A stretch of DNA of 64,000 nt, taken from assembly GCA_021405315.1 (NCBI GenBank), contig QWIH01000006.1, forward strand, positions 38,058 to 102,057, read 5' to 3'. Positions 41,358-51,065 of the stretch are shown piece by piece. Every line of letters starts with the position of its first letter. The first letter of the stretch is position 1. The translations under genes and the position numbers were made by a program. This DNA comes from Leptolyngbya sp. PLA1 (GTDB lineage Bacteria; Planctomycetota; Phycisphaerae; Phycisphaerales; UBA1924). The notes beneath the pieces are model-generated. The model had not been told where the DNA came from. It did no database searches and saw only the letters and a program-made list of their open reading frames with translations.

Positions 41358-43045
41358 TGGGTCAGAGCCCGCTCGACCAGGCGCAGTCGCTGCTCGCGGC
41401 CGGACAGGCGCCCAGGGCACGCGAGCTTCTCCGCTTCGCCCTGCTCCGGAACTCCAAGGACCCGGCGCTGCTGCGCGGGCTGGCGGCAGCGGAGCTGGCG
41501 TGCGGCGAGGTGACGGGCGCCATCAGGGCGGGAGAGCGAGCGATCGCCGCGGCGCCCGAGGACCTTGCGTCCATCGACGCGCTCGGTCGGATCTTGCTGG
41601 AGAGCGGGGACGCGGACGGGGCGTGGGCGGTGTACGAGCGGGGCGTGGCGACGCTCCCGACCAGGGCCGAGCCGTATTGGTTGTGGATCCAGGCCGCCAT
41701 CCGGACCGGGTGCATCCCACAGGCCGTGAAGGCCGGGCGGCTGGGCGTGGAGGCGCTGCCCCAGAGCCGTGACCTCGTCGAGCTGCTGTGCTACGCGATG
41801 AACTTCGATGATGCGACGGACCCGGACGAGCACGCGGGGCTGCACCGCAGGCTGGGCGACCTTGTGCACGGCGCGCGTGCCGCGGCGACCCGGCTCCCAG
41901 CGCCGGCCTTCGCAAACACCCCGGACCCGGGCCGGCGCCTGCGTGTGGCGCTGCTCTCGGGTGATGTGTGCTTTCACGCGTGCGCGTTCTTTCTCGCCGC
42001 GCTGGTCTCGGGCGTGGACCGCGAGCGGGTGGAGCTGGTGATGTACGCGGCGAACGAGATGGATGACACCAGCCGCGCCTTCGCCCGGACGCTTCCCTAC
42101 TGGGATTGCTCGCGCGCGGGAGCGGACGAGATCTGCGCGCGTGCTCGGACGGATGGCGTGGACGTGCTGATCGAGTGCAGCGGTTGGACGAAGCATGGCA
42201 GGCTGCCTGCGCTGACGCCCCGGGCGGCGCCGGTGCAGGTGAGCTGGCTGGGGTACCCGAACACCACCGGCTTGCCGGAGATGGACTGGCGCGTGGTGGA
42301 CGCGCTGACCGACCCCCCGGGTGCCGAGTCGTGGCATCGCGAGCAACTGCTGAGGCTCGAGGGCTGCTTCGTGTGCTATCAGGCGGCGGCTGAGACTCCC
42401 CCCGAGGGCATGTCCGAACATCTTTCGGGCGCAGGAACTCCGCTGACCTTCGGGAGTTTCAGCAGGCTGGCGAAGGTGCAGGAAGGCTGCATGAGACTCT
42501 GGGCAAGGGTGTTGGCGAACTCTCCGGGGGCGAGGCTGATGCTGAAGACGGATGCCAGCCGCGCAGCGAGGCGGGAGGCGGAGCGCCGCTGGGTTTCGGC
42601 CGGCGGAGAGGCGTCGAGGCTCGTGTGGGCACCCTTCGAGCCGGATCCCGCCAAGCACCTGGAGGCGTACAGGCAGGTGGACATTGCGCTGGACGCGTGG
42701 CCCTATCACGGCACGACCACGACCTGCGAGGCGATGCTCATGGGTGTTCCGGTCGTGACGCTCGCGGGGCGGGTGCACCGGTCGCGCGTGGGTATGAGCC
42801 TGTTGGCCGGGGTGGGCGTGCCGGAGCTGGTCGCGCAGGATGCCGACGAGTTCGTTCGCATCGCCACGTCTTTGGCGGGCGACCTTCCCAGACTCACGGA
42901 GTATCACCGCACGCTACGACGGCGGATGCTGGCCTCGCCGCTGTGCGATGCACGAGGCTTTGGTCGCCGGTTCGAGGGGGCACTGCGCCGGGCGTGGAGC
43001 GCATGGTGCGCCGGCCGGAGCGGGGGCGGTACGATCGGGCCATGA
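41354..43045 (+). CDS. TPR plus SPINDLY/OGT-type glycosyltransferase, copy 2 of 4
   Basis: A protein of 563 residues with a shorter and more degenerate TPR region than copy 1 (QAQSLLAAGQAPRARELLRF, ALLRGLAAAELACGEVTGAI). Catalytic-domain landmarks are LRVALLSGDVCFHACAFFLA, APVQVSWLGYPNTTGLPEMD, TFGSFSRLAKVQEGCMRLW and YHGTTTTCEAMLMGVPVVTL. The start ATG at 41354 overlaps the preceding stop (ATGA); a second ATG follows directly at 41357. The first helices differ from the other copies more than the catalytic half does, which suggests a different protein target with the same chemistry (inference). Confidence 0.87.
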   Translation: MMGQSPLDQAQSLLAAGQAPRARELLRFALLRNSKDPALLRGLAAAELACGEVTGAIRAGERAIAAAPEDLASIDALGRILLESGDADGAWAVYERGVATLPTRAEPYWLWIQAAIRTGCIPQAVKAGRLGVEALPQSRDLVELLCYAMNFDDATDPDEHAGLHRRLGDLVHGARAAATRLPAPAFANTPDPGRRLRVALLSGDVCFHACAFFLAALVSGVDRERVELVMYAANEMDDTSRAFARTLPYWDCSRAGADEICARARTDGVDVLIECSGWTKHGRLPALTPRAAPVQVSWLGYPNTTGLPEMDWRVVDALTDPPGAESWHREQLLRLEGCFVCYQAAAETPPEGMSEHLSGAGTPLTFGSFSRLAKVQEGCMRLWARVLANSPGARLMLKTDASRAARREAERRWVSAGGEASRLVWAPFEPDPAKHLEAYRQVDIALDAWPYHGTTTTCEAMLMGVPVVTLAGRVHRSRVGMSLLAGVGVPELVAQDADEFVRIATSLAGDLPRLTEYHRTLRRRMLASPLCDARGFGRRFEGALRRAWSAWCAGRSGGGTIGP

Positions 43046-44811
43046 ACGTCGCCGCCGAGATCGCGGAAGCCCACCGCCTGGTCCTGGGTGGGGATGCGTC
43101 CGGCGCGAGGGCGACGCTCGAGCGGGCGTTGCAGCGGGCGCCCGGTGACGCGAGGCTCATGCACGCGCGGGCCCAGATCGAGTTTCACGTGGGCGATCTC
43201 GGAGCAGCCGAGTCGTGGCTTGCGCAGGCGGTGCTCGCGGCGCCCGGTGAGGCGGTGCTCCGCAGTGACCATGCGAAGGTGCTGTGGGGTCTTGGGAGGC
43301 TCGACGCCGCCGCGGCGGGGTTCGAGGCCGCCGTGCGTTCCGCGCCCGCGGACTTGGAAGCGCGGCTCAACCTCGCGCAGGTGCACCTGGAGCGGGGGGA
43401 CTTCTCCGGCGCGTGGGCCGGTCTCGATGACGCGGTGCGGGCCCTGCCCGGAAACCCGGAGGTCTGCCGCCGCTGGTCGGAGTTCGCGATGCGGGCCGGC
43501 GAGGTGGACGAGGCGATGCGGATCGCCCGACGGGGCGTGGCGGCGTGGCCGCGAGATGTGGGGTTGCTGGTGCAACTGGCGTCCACGATGAACTTCGCCG
43601 ACGGCGTGGACCCCGGCGAGCACGTGGGCGTGATCAAGCGGCTCGCGGCCGCCGCGGGGCGTGGCGGGCCGGGGCGGGCGTTCCCAAATACCCGAGATCC
43701 GGAGAAGCGGCTGACCGTGGCGTTCCTCTCGCCGGACTTCCGGTTCCACGCGTGCGCCTTCTTCCTCGCGGGGCTGCTCAGCCGGATGGACCAGAGCCGG
43801 GTGCGGGTGCTCGCGTATTCCACGGGCCGACCGGACGGGGTGACGAGCGCGTTCGCGCAGCTCTGCGAGTTGCGGGAGATGTCGGAGTGGACCCACTCGC
43901 AGATCGCGTCCGCCGCGGAGCAGGACGGCGTGGACATCGCGGTGGACTGTGCGGGGTGGTCCGCGGGCTCGCGTCTGGAGGCGATGATCCCGAGGCTGGC
44001 CCCGGTGCAGGTGACGTATCTCGGCTGGCCCCATACGACCGGGTCGCTGCAGATCGACTGGCGGATCGTGGACGAGGTGACCGACCCGCCTGGCGCGGAG
44101 GCGTGGGCGACGGAGAAGCTGCTCAGGCTGGGGCGGTGCTTTGTGTGCTTCGCGATGCCGGACCATACCCCCGAGCCGGCGCTGTCGGCCTCGCTCGGGG
44201 CCTTCGCGCGGGGCGGGGCCATGGGGCCCGTGACCTTCGCAAGCTTCAACAGGCTTGAGAAGGTGCAGGGGGCAGCGCTGAGGGCATGGGCCACGATCCT
44301 GCGGCGGGTGCCCGGCTCGCGCCTGCTGATCAAGGCGGCGCCCTTCTCCGGCGTGAGGGCGAGCTTCGAGCGGCGCTTCGCGGCGGCGGGGGGAGAAACA
44401 CGGCGCGTGGACTGGACGGGGTTCGAGATGGATCCAGCCGCGCACCTGAGGGCGTTTCATCGGGCGGACATTGCCCTGGACCCGTTCCCGTACAACGGCA
44501 CGACCACGACGTGCGAGGCGCTGCTGATGGGCGTCCCCGTGGTTGCGTTGCGGGGGGCTTCACACCGGGCGCGGGTGGGCGCGAGCCTGCTGAGCAGCGC
44601 CGGCATGGGGGATCTCGTCGCGGGATCGGAGGACGAGTACGTGGAGATCGCCGCCGGGCTGGCGGCGGACCCCGCCAGGCTGCTCGCGTTGCACCAGCGC
44701 ACGCGCGGGGCAATGCTTGCCTCGCCCGTGTGCGACGCCACCGGCTACGCCCGGGAGTTCGAGGGTGCCCTGCGAGCCTCGTGGCGGCACTGGTGCGGGG
44801 TGGCGCCGTGA
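43042..44811 (+). CDS. TPR plus SPINDLY/OGT-type glycosyltransferase, copy 3 of 4
   Basis: A protein of 589 residues. The TPR-like part includes HRLVLGGDASGARATLERAL, AESWLAQAVLAAPGEAVLR and LNLAQVHLERGDFSGAWAGL. The GT-B part includes LTVAFLSPDFRFHACAFFLA, APVQVTYLGWPHTTGSLQID, TFASFNRLEKVQGAALRAW and YNGTTTTCEALLMGVPVVAL. ATG at 43042 overlaps the preceding TGA; a longer frame upstream is antisense-like and inside copy 2. It is closest to copies 1 and 2 in sharing FHACAFF around the catalytic histidine. Confidence 0.88.
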   Translation: MNVAAEIAEAHRLVLGGDASGARATLERALQRAPGDARLMHARAQIEFHVGDLGAAESWLAQAVLAAPGEAVLRSDHAKVLWGLGRLDAAAAGFEAAVRSAPADLEARLNLAQVHLERGDFSGAWAGLDDAVRALPGNPEVCRRWSEFAMRAGEVDEAMRIARRGVAAWPRDVGLLVQLASTMNFADGVDPGEHVGVIKRLAAAAGRGGPGRAFPNTRDPEKRLTVAFLSPDFRFHACAFFLAGLLSRMDQSRVRVLAYSTGRPDGVTSAFAQLCELREMSEWTHSQIASAAEQDGVDIAVDCAGWSAGSRLEAMIPRLAPVQVTYLGWPHTTGSLQIDWRIVDEVTDPPGAEAWATEKLLRLGRCFVCFAMPDHTPEPALSASLGAFARGGAMGPVTFASFNRLEKVQGAALRAWATILRRVPGSRLLIKAAPFSGVRASFERRFAAAGGETRRVDWTGFEMDPAAHLRAFHRADIALDPFPYNGTTTTCEALLMGVPVVALRGASHRARVGASLLSSAGMGDLVAGSEDEYVEIAAGLAADPARLLALHQRTRGAMLASPVCDATGYAREFEGALRASWRHWCGVAP

Positions 44812-46571
44812 GCCAGCTTGTTGCGCAAGTGATGAAGGTCGAGCAGTTGCTCGCGTCGGGCAAGGCGCAGGAGGCGCTCGCGCTCGCGCAGCGACTGCTC
44901 CCCAAGGGGCCCGCGGACCCGGGGCTCAACAGCCTGATGTCGCTGGTCCTGCTGAGGCTCGGGCGCCATGAGCAGGCGGAGTACTACGCGCTCCGGGCCC
45001 AGGCGGCGGAGCCGGGAAGCGCGGCACTGATGGTGAACCTCGCGATGGTGCTCCAGGCCCGCAAGAAGCAGGACCAGGCGCTGGCGTGGCTCCGACGCGC
45101 CGTGGAGGCGGCTCCCTCGGACGCCAAGGCCCGCCTCGCCCTCGCCAACACGCTGATGGACATGCACGACGCGCCCGCCGCGGCGGAGCATCTCCGGGTG
45201 GCGCTCGCCCGGGGCCCTGACGCGCAGGTCGCGGTCTCCTACGCGGGTGCGCTGCTCACCATGGGCCACATCGAGGAGGTCGTGGAGTTCACCAAGGGCG
45301 CCATCCGTGACTACCCCGATGAGGCGATGCTGGTCGCCGGCTTGCCCGCGGCCCTCACGTACCTCTACGGCGCCGAGCCGTCGGAGATCGCGGCGGCGCA
45401 CCGAGCCTACGGCGAGCTGATGGATCGCCTCAAGCCGGCGGTGCGGTTCGAGCACACGGGCTCACGCGATCCTGTGAGACGTCTGCGAGTCGGTCTGCTC
45501 TCGCCGGACCTGAGGCAGCACTCGGTGTCATTCTTCATCGAGCCGTTCATGGAGCACCACGACCGAGCGGGTATCGAGCTGATGGTCTACTCCGGCACCC
45601 GCGACCCGGACCGGGTGACGCAGCGTCTGCGGGCGCACGCCTCCGTGTGGCGAGAGACCGCGGACCTCTCCGACCTTCAGCTTGCGCAGCGGGTGCACGC
45701 GGACTCCGTGGACGTGCTGATCGAGCTCGCCGGGCACACCCTCGGCAACAACCTGCCGGCGATGAATCTGAAGCCCGCGCCGGTACAGGTCACGTACTGC
45801 GGCTACCCGGACACCACCGGCCTGCGCAGCATCGACTACCGGATCGTGGACTCCCTGACGGACCCGAAGACCCCCGAGGTGGACTCCCACGCCACGGAAC
45901 GGCTGTGGCGTCTCGACCCCTGCTTCCTGTGCTACCGACCGCTGGCGGACGCGCCCGAGCCCGCCCGCCACGGCGAGGGCCCGGTGTTCGGTAGCTTCAA
46001 CGCCAGCCGCAAGATCAACAGGGGCCTCATCGCCCTCTGGGCGAGGCTGCTGCGGGAAGTTCCCGGCTCGCGCCTCGTGCTCAAGTCCTTCGATTTCAGA
46101 TCCAAGGGAGCCGCGGAGCGGATCCTCGCGGGATTCGAGGCGGAGGGTGTTGGCGCGCAGAGGCTGGAGTTTCTGGCGGCGACGCCGACGCTCGCCGAGC
46201 ACCTGGCGCTCTACTCGGGGCTGGACGTCGCGCTGGACGCGTTCCCGTACCACGGCACGACGACGACATGCGAGGCCCTGTGGATGGGCGTGCCGGTCGT
46301 GACGCTCGAAGGGCGAACGCACGCGGGGCGGGTCGGCGTGAGCCTGCTCACCAACGCCGGCGTGCCGGAGCTGATCGCCCGTACCGAGGATGAGTACGTG
46401 GCCCTGGCCGCGGGTCTGGCCCGGGACAGCGCCCGCGTGCAGCACTACAGGCGGACGCTGCGGGGCAAAATGGCGGCGTCGGCGATATGCGACCCGCGCG
46501 GGTTCTGCACACGGTTCGAGGGTGCGATCCGCGGGATGTGGCGGGCATACTGCGGCGTTACTGCAGGTTGA
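44808..46571 (+). CDS. TPR plus SPINDLY/OGT-type glycosyltransferase, copy 4 of 4
   Basis: A protein of 587 residues starting at GTG 44808, which overlaps the previous stop as GTGA. TPR helices are clear (AQRLLPKGPADPGLNSLMSL, YALRAQAAEPGSAALMVNLA). The catalytic half is the most canonical of the four: LRVGLLSPDLRQHSVSFFIE, ELAGHTLGNNLPAMNLKPAP, VTYCGYPDTTGLRSIDYRIV, FGSFNASRKINRGLIALWAR and YHGTTTTCEALWMGVPVVTL. The histidine context QHSVSFF resembles standard SPINDLY-like bacterial enzymes, while copies 1-3 have FHACAFF. Copy 4 may therefore be the ancestral type. Its 3' end overlaps dnaN by 14 bp on the other strand. Confidence 0.9.
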   Translation: MSQLVAQVMKVEQLLASGKAQEALALAQRLLPKGPADPGLNSLMSLVLLRLGRHEQAEYYALRAQAAEPGSAALMVNLAMVLQARKKQDQALAWLRRAVEAAPSDAKARLALANTLMDMHDAPAAAEHLRVALARGPDAQVAVSYAGALLTMGHIEEVVEFTKGAIRDYPDEAMLVAGLPAALTYLYGAEPSEIAAAHRAYGELMDRLKPAVRFEHTGSRDPVRRLRVGLLSPDLRQHSVSFFIEPFMEHHDRAGIELMVYSGTRDPDRVTQRLRAHASVWRETADLSDLQLAQRVHADSVDVLIELAGHTLGNNLPAMNLKPAPVQVTYCGYPDTTGLRSIDYRIVDSLTDPKTPEVDSHATERLWRLDPCFLCYRPLADAPEPARHGEGPVFGSFNASRKINRGLIALWARLLREVPGSRLVLKSFDFRSKGAAERILAGFEAEGVGAQRLEFLAATPTLAEHLALYSGLDVALDAFPYHGTTTTCEALWMGVPVVTLEGRTHAGRVGVSLLTNAGVPELIARTEDEYVALAAGLARDSARVQHYRRTLRGKMAASAICDPRGFCTRFEGAIRGMWRAYCGVTAG

Positions 46572-47733
46572 CGGGCATTACGACGTACAGGAAGTCGTTG
46601 CCGGACTTGATGAGCCCCGGCTTGTTCGTCGCCTTGAGCTCGAGAATGACCTGGGGCTCGGTGAGAACCTTGAGTGCCTCGACCAGGAAGGTCGGGTTGA
46701 ACCCGATCTCGAGATCCTCGCCGTCGTACCCGGCGAGGTCGACCTTCACGTTGGCCTCGCCCATCTCCGGTGCGCGGCTGGAGAGCTCCAGCGAACGGGC
46801 CTTGCCCTTGAACGCCATGCGCACCCCGCGGGACTCCTCGTTGGTGAGCAAGGCCGCGCGTCGGACGGCGGAGGTCACCACGTCGCGGTCGAACGTGACC
46901 TTCTTGTCGTTGTCGCGAGGGATGACGTCCTCGTAGGGAGGGAAGGCGCCCTCGACCAGGTTGCTGACGAGCACCGCCCGGCCCGGGCTCGCGGGCGTGC
47001 CGAAGCTGAACAGAATCTGGTTGTCCGTGATGGCGATCTGCACGTTCTCCTCATGCTCCTGGATCAGCTTCTGGAGCATGACCAGCGCCTTGGAGGGGAC
47101 GATGCAGGAGACAGCCTTCGCGTCCTTCTCCGCGGCGGCGAGGTTGGCGCGGGCGAGCGCCAGGCGACGGCCGTCGGTCGCGACGAACTCCAGCCGCTTT
47201 CCGTCGCGCTTGATGAGCACGCCGTTGATGGCGTATCTGCTGTTCTCGCGCGCGGTCGCGAAGAGCGTGCGGGAGACGAGTTCGGAGAGCGAGCCCGCGG
47301 GGTGGGTCATGACGGCCTTGGCCTTGGATGAGCCGCTGCCGCTGACCGCGCTCGCGAAGTCCGGGATGGGGGGGAAATCGGTGGCGGGGTAGCCAAAGAC
47401 CTTGAAGTGCGCGTCCACGCCCCGGATGTGCACCGCCTCGCCCTCTGACTCGAGGGTCAGGGTTGGCTCGTTCTCCTCGGCGGAGACGATCTGGCGGAGC
47501 TTGTCGGCGGGGATGAGGACCTCCCCGGGCGTCTGGACGTCGACCTTGGAGAGCGAGAGCTTGAGCGCGACTTCCGCGTCGGTGGCGGCAAGGGTCAGCT
47601 CACCGGCCCCGCCCTGCTTGGTCGCGGTGATCTTGACGCAGGTGAGCTGCGGCTTTGGGGTTCGCGACGCGACCGCGCCGGAAACCAGGTTGATGCCGTC
47701 GAGCAGGGCGCCGCGATCCACGATGACCTTCAT
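46558..47733 (-). CDS. dnaN: DNA polymerase III beta sliding clamp
   Basis: Ring-forming processivity clamp of 391 residues with the usual three similar domains. Typical segments are MKVIVDRGALLDGINLVSGA, TLAATDAEVALKL, LFATARENSRYAINGVLIKR, LEFVATDGRRLALA, VTFDRDVVTSAVRRAALL and the C-terminal VMPVNLQ, which closes the partner-binding pocket. ATG at 47733 has GAGGGAG about 7-13 bases upstream. dnaA, recF and gyrB are not adjacent, so this is not the usual origin cluster. The coiled-coil membrane protein gene lies 80 bp upstream on the same strand. Confidence 0.96.
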   Translation of the reverse strand: MKVIVDRGALLDGINLVSGAVASRTPKPQLTCVKITATKQGGAGELTLAATDAEVALKLSLSKVDVQTPGEVLIPADKLRQIVSAEENEPTLTLESEGEAVHIRGVDAHFKVFGYPATDFPPIPDFASAVSGSGSSKAKAVMTHPAGSLSELVSRTLFATARENSRYAINGVLIKRDGKRLEFVATDGRRLALARANLAAAEKDAKAVSCIVPSKALVMLQKLIQEHEENVQIAITDNQILFSFGTPASPGRAVLVSNLVEGAFPPYEDVIPRDNDKKVTFDRDVVTSAVRRAALLTNEESRGVRMAFKGKARSLELSSRAPEMGEANVKVDLAGYDGEDLEIGFNPTFLVEALKVLTEPQVILELKATNKPGLIKSGNDFLYVVMPVNLQ

Positions 47734-47813
47734 CCGCACACTCCCTCTTTCAGAATGGGGGGAGTGTATCAGGGATGGGGGCCGGGGCGGGCTGCGTGGA
47801 ACTGACTCGGGTG

Positions 47814-49604
47814 TTACTTCCCCGAGCCGGCGGGGGCGGGCTTGGGCGCGTCCTTCGGGGCGTCCTTCACCTTTTTCTCGAGGTTTCCGAAGTAGTGCTT
47901 GACCGCGTCGTGGTACTCGCGGGGAACCTGCATGCCGTCGATGGCTTCGGCGGCTTCCTGGGCGGAGGACGCCACCACGGACTCGAACTGGGCCTTGGCC
48001 TCACCCCGGACCTGCTCACCCTGGACCAGGCGGCTGCCGATGATCGGCCCGCCCACGTTGTCGACCTTGGCCTTGGTCTTGTCGATCTTGTAGTCAACGG
48101 GCGACGATTCGGGGCTGGCCCCGTTGCCCCGCCCCGGGCCGCCGGTGCCCTGGCCCAGCTTGCGGCTGGTGCCCTCGCGGAAGGCGCCCTGACCCTGCCC
48201 CTGGCAGTCGCCGGGCTGGTCGCCTCCCAAGCACTGGCCGGCCATGTCGGCGAGCTGCTTCTTGGCCTCGTCGAGCGCGGCGTCGAGGTTCTGCATGTCG
48301 CTCTCGATCATCTCGGCCTCGGAGAGCGCCTTGGAGAGCTCGCTCATCCCCTCCATGCCCTCCTGCTGGAGGCCTTCCTGGGTCATGCCCTGAGCCATCT
48401 TGGACAGGCTCTCGCTCATCTTGTCGCACATGCCCTGGGACTGCATGGCTGACTTGGCCATCTCCATGAGCTGCTTCTTCTGGTCCGGAGTGAGGTTCTT
48501 GGCCTGCTCCATGGCCTGCTTCAGATCCTCTGGGTTCCCGCTGGAGGCCTTCTTGGCGAGTTCCTCGGCGGTCTTCTTGTCCAGGCCCTGCTGTTCAAGC
48601 TTCTTGGCAAGGTCCTGCTGGTCGTTGGCAAGCTTCTCGAGCTGCTTGGCCAGGTTCTCCATCTGCTTCTTTGCCTCGGCCTTTTCCTCCGGGTTCATCT
48701 GGTCGTTGGCGAGCTGCTTCGCGAGCTCCTGAAGCTGCTCCTGCGCCTTGTTGAAGTCTCCCTTGGCCAGTTGGCGGGTGAACTCGTTGAGAGGGCCCTG
48801 CCCGGGCTGCTTGAGTTGGCGCATCGCCTCCTTCAGGGCCTCGATCTGCGCCGCCTTCTCGCCCTCCTTCTGGGTCTCGAGCTTGTCCGCGAGATCGGTG
48901 AGCTTCTTGACGGCGGCTCGGCGCATCGCATCCGGGTCGGTCATGTCGGGCTTCTGCTCGGCGGCCTCGTTCAGAGAGGGCTCCTCCACGAACTCGACCT
49001 TGGCCTTGGCGAGCAGCTCGCGGATCTTTTCGTCGTTCTTCTGGATCTCCGCCTTGACCTGCTGCACCTGCTGAACCTTGCGGACTTCGTCGTTCTTCTT
49101 GGTGTTGTGCCCGAAGGGATCCCAGGAATCGGGGATCGCGTGGAACGCGAGGACCAACGCCAGCCCGGTGGCCAGCGGGGCGGGCCAGGCCTTCGGCGCC
49201 TCCATGGGGATCGCCTGGGCCACGCGGACGCCAGCCGCCGTGCGGGACGCGGACTCCACCACGGCTCGGCACCAGGGGTCGTCGGTCTTCTCCACGTACA
49301 GCGCGGTGCTCAGCGCTTCCTTCAGGCCCGCACGCTCGTCGAGTTCGCGCGCCACGGCGAGGGTCTGCTTGCGCCGCAGCAGAGAGATGATCGCGGTGAG
49401 GCCCACCACACCGACGCCCGACCAGAGGAAGATCCGGGGCCAGAGAGGCTCAAAGGTGGCACCCAGCGCGAACAGCCGCTCGACCAGGCGGGTCACGATC
49501 AATCCCGCGAGCGCCGCCGTGAGGACAACGGCGAGCACGCGGAACGAGTCGATGGCGATCAGTCGCCAGAAGGCTTTGCGCACAATCCTGCGGATATCGC
49601 CCAT
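47814..49604 (-). CDS. Coiled-coil membrane protein of unknown function
   Basis: A protein of 596 residues. Two N-terminal transmembrane helices (VLAVVLTAALAGLIVTRLV; IFLWSGVGVVGLTAIISLL) and a third hydrophobic stretch (LATGLALVLAFHAIP) are followed by about 330 residues of Glu/Lys/Gln-rich helix (EQLQELAKQLANDQMNPEEK and similar) that should form a long coiled coil. The C-terminal 100 residues are Gly/Gln-rich and then globular. The layout resembles DUF4175-type proteins found in BatA/MoxR aerotolerance-like loci (tentative). ATG at 49604 has GGAGGG 5-10 bases upstream. No MoxR or VWA gene is in the window. Confidence 0.75.
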   Translation of the reverse strand: MGDIRRIVRKAFWRLIAIDSFRVLAVVLTAALAGLIVTRLVERLFALGATFEPLWPRIFLWSGVGVVGLTAIISLLRRKQTLAVARELDERAGLKEALSTALYVEKTDDPWCRAVVESASRTAAGVRVAQAIPMEAPKAWPAPLATGLALVLAFHAIPDSWDPFGHNTKKNDEVRKVQQVQQVKAEIQKNDEKIRELLAKAKVEFVEEPSLNEAAEQKPDMTDPDAMRRAAVKKLTDLADKLETQKEGEKAAQIEALKEAMRQLKQPGQGPLNEFTRQLAKGDFNKAQEQLQELAKQLANDQMNPEEKAEAKKQMENLAKQLEKLANDQQDLAKKLEQQGLDKKTAEELAKKASSGNPEDLKQAMEQAKNLTPDQKKQLMEMAKSAMQSQGMCDKMSESLSKMAQGMTQEGLQQEGMEGMSELSKALSEAEMIESDMQNLDAALDEAKKQLADMAGQCLGGDQPGDCQGQGQGAFREGTSRKLGQGTGGPGRGNGASPESSPVDYKIDKTKAKVDNVGGPIIGSRLVQGEQVRGEAKAQFESVVASSAQEAAEAIDGMQVPREYHDAVKHYFGNLEKKVKDAPKDAPKPAPAGSGK

Positions 49605-49736
49605 GGGCCCCTCCGATCGGTTCGCGAACAGGGTACACCGGCTATCGACCGGGGCACAGCCCCGATCCAGAGTGATACCGATTGCGGGGACCACGGTTTC
49701 GACCGGGGGACGGATCGGTTACTCTGGTCGACGAGG

Positions 49737-51065
49737 ATGGTCAACAAAACCCTTACGGCGCCGTGGATCAACCGGTTCGGGGCGGAGAGGGCTTTTCGCT
49801 CGCAATCGGACCGTCTCCCGGGTGGGGAGGTTGTGCACCTGCTTTTCGCGGCGGTGTTCTGTGCATCGGTAGGGATGCCCATGTCCGCCGCGGAAGTGGC
49901 GCTGTGGGTGCTGGTGGCGGCCTGGTTGATCGGGCTTGTGCTGGTTCCGGGCACGCAGAAGTACGCGATCGTTCAGCCGGTCACCCTGCTGGGCCTCGCC
50001 TTCGCCGTCTGGACAGCGCTGGGGCTGATCTGGACACCCGACCGGGTGCGGGGACTCGAGCAGTGGGGGGCGCTGCGATTCGGGCTGGCGGTGCTCGCGA
50101 TCTGGCCCGTGCTGAGGTGGCGCGGCGTTCTGATCGCGGCGATGGCGGCGGGGTGTCTGGCGGGCAACGTTGCCCAGGCTGTTGTCTGGTGGGCAGAGCG
50201 CCGAGGCGTGGAGTGGCTCATTCCGGACTTTGTGAATCACGGCCCCGGGCGCATCGGGGGGTGGTGGCCGCCGGTCTACGCAGGCCTGGTGCTGGTGGCG
50301 GCGCTCGGACTGCACCTGCCGGCTGCGCTCATGGGGAGGGGCTGGCAGAGATGGACAGGGCTTGCGGGGGCGGCGGTAACTCTGGCGGGCATTGCCGTCA
50401 CCGGCACGCGCGGGGCATGGATCGCCTCGGCGGGACTGATCGTGCTATGCGTGGGTATGGCGGTGCTGCGGGCACGGGCATGGAAGCCCGTGGTTGCCGC
50501 GGCGGTTCTGGGGCTCATGGTGGGCGGGGGGGTCTGGGCCGCGGCCGGTGATGCGCTGTCCGATCGGGCTTCGGCGGCGTGGACCGAGGCCGGGCGGGCG
50601 CTGAAGCAGGGCGATTACAACTCCGACAACGGTCTGCGGGTGCTCATGGCGATCTGGGCGGTGGACGCCAGCCGCGAACACCCGGTCGCGGGCGTCGGTG
50701 CGGGCGGGTACTCCGCTTGGGTCGCGGCGCACGCGAAGCGGCGTGATGACGCCGCATACGCCCGGTTTCACGAGAGCGACCACGGCCATTGCCACAATGC
50801 GTTTCTGCAGGCGGCGGCGACGGGGGGCGTGATCGGCGCTCTGCTGCTTCTTCTATGGGTGGGTGCGGGCGCGGGTGCCGGATTGCGCGCCGGGAAGGGG
50901 TACGCGCAAGGGCCCGGGTGGGCTCTGGTGGGCCTGCTGCTCATGGCGCCGTTTGACGCCTGGCAGGTCAACGGGCAGTCGGCGGCGGTCCTGGGGGTGC
51001 TGCTGGCACTGTGTCCGGGGTGGCTGCCCCCGCGGATGGGCGAGTGGGTCATTCCGCGCGCTTGA
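49737..51065 (+). CDS. O-antigen ligase / Wzy-type polymerase-like membrane protein
   Basis: Inner-membrane protein of 442 residues with about ten to twelve helices. The family signature is visible: GIAVTGTRGAWIASAGLIVL within the membrane core, and a large periplasmic loop holding GLRVLMAIWAVDASREHPVA, VGAGGYSAWV and HESDHGHCHNAFLQAAATGG, in which the HxHN motif is the WaaL/Wzy hallmark. Such proteins join or polymerise surface glycans. ATG at 49737 is chosen because upstream in-frame sequence lies antisense inside the coiled-coil gene. The 3' end overlaps the PAC2 gene by 17 bp. No other glycan-assembly gene is adjacent. Confidence 0.82.
   Translation: MVNKTLTAPWINRFGAERAFRSQSDRLPGGEVVHLLFAAVFCASVGMPMSAAEVALWVLVAAWLIGLVLVPGTQKYAIVQPVTLLGLAFAVWTALGLIWTPDRVRGLEQWGALRFGLAVLAIWPVLRWRGVLIAAMAAGCLAGNVAQAVVWWAERRGVEWLIPDFVNHGPGRIGGWWPPVYAGLVLVAALGLHLPAALMGRGWQRWTGLAGAAVTLAGIAVTGTRGAWIASAGLIVLCVGMAVLRARAWKPVVAAAVLGLMVGGGVWAAAGDALSDRASAAWTEAGRALKQGDYNSDNGLRVLMAIWAVDASREHPVAGVGAGGYSAWVAAHAKRRDDAAYARFHESDHGHCHNAFLQAAATGGVIGALLLLLWVGAGAGAGLRAGKGYAQGPGWALVGLLLMAPFDAWQVNGQSAAVLGVLLALCPGWLPPRMGEWVIPRA

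Noticed and set aside
46558..47813. Replication origin next to dnaN
   Set aside because: dnaA is not adjacent, and no cluster of DnaA boxes or AT-rich unwinding region is visible in the short flanking gaps.
48771..49736. N-terminal extension of the O-antigen ligase-like protein by 322 residues
   Set aside because: It is antisense to the coiled-coil membrane protein and has no membrane segments. The ligase fold starts after ATG 49737.
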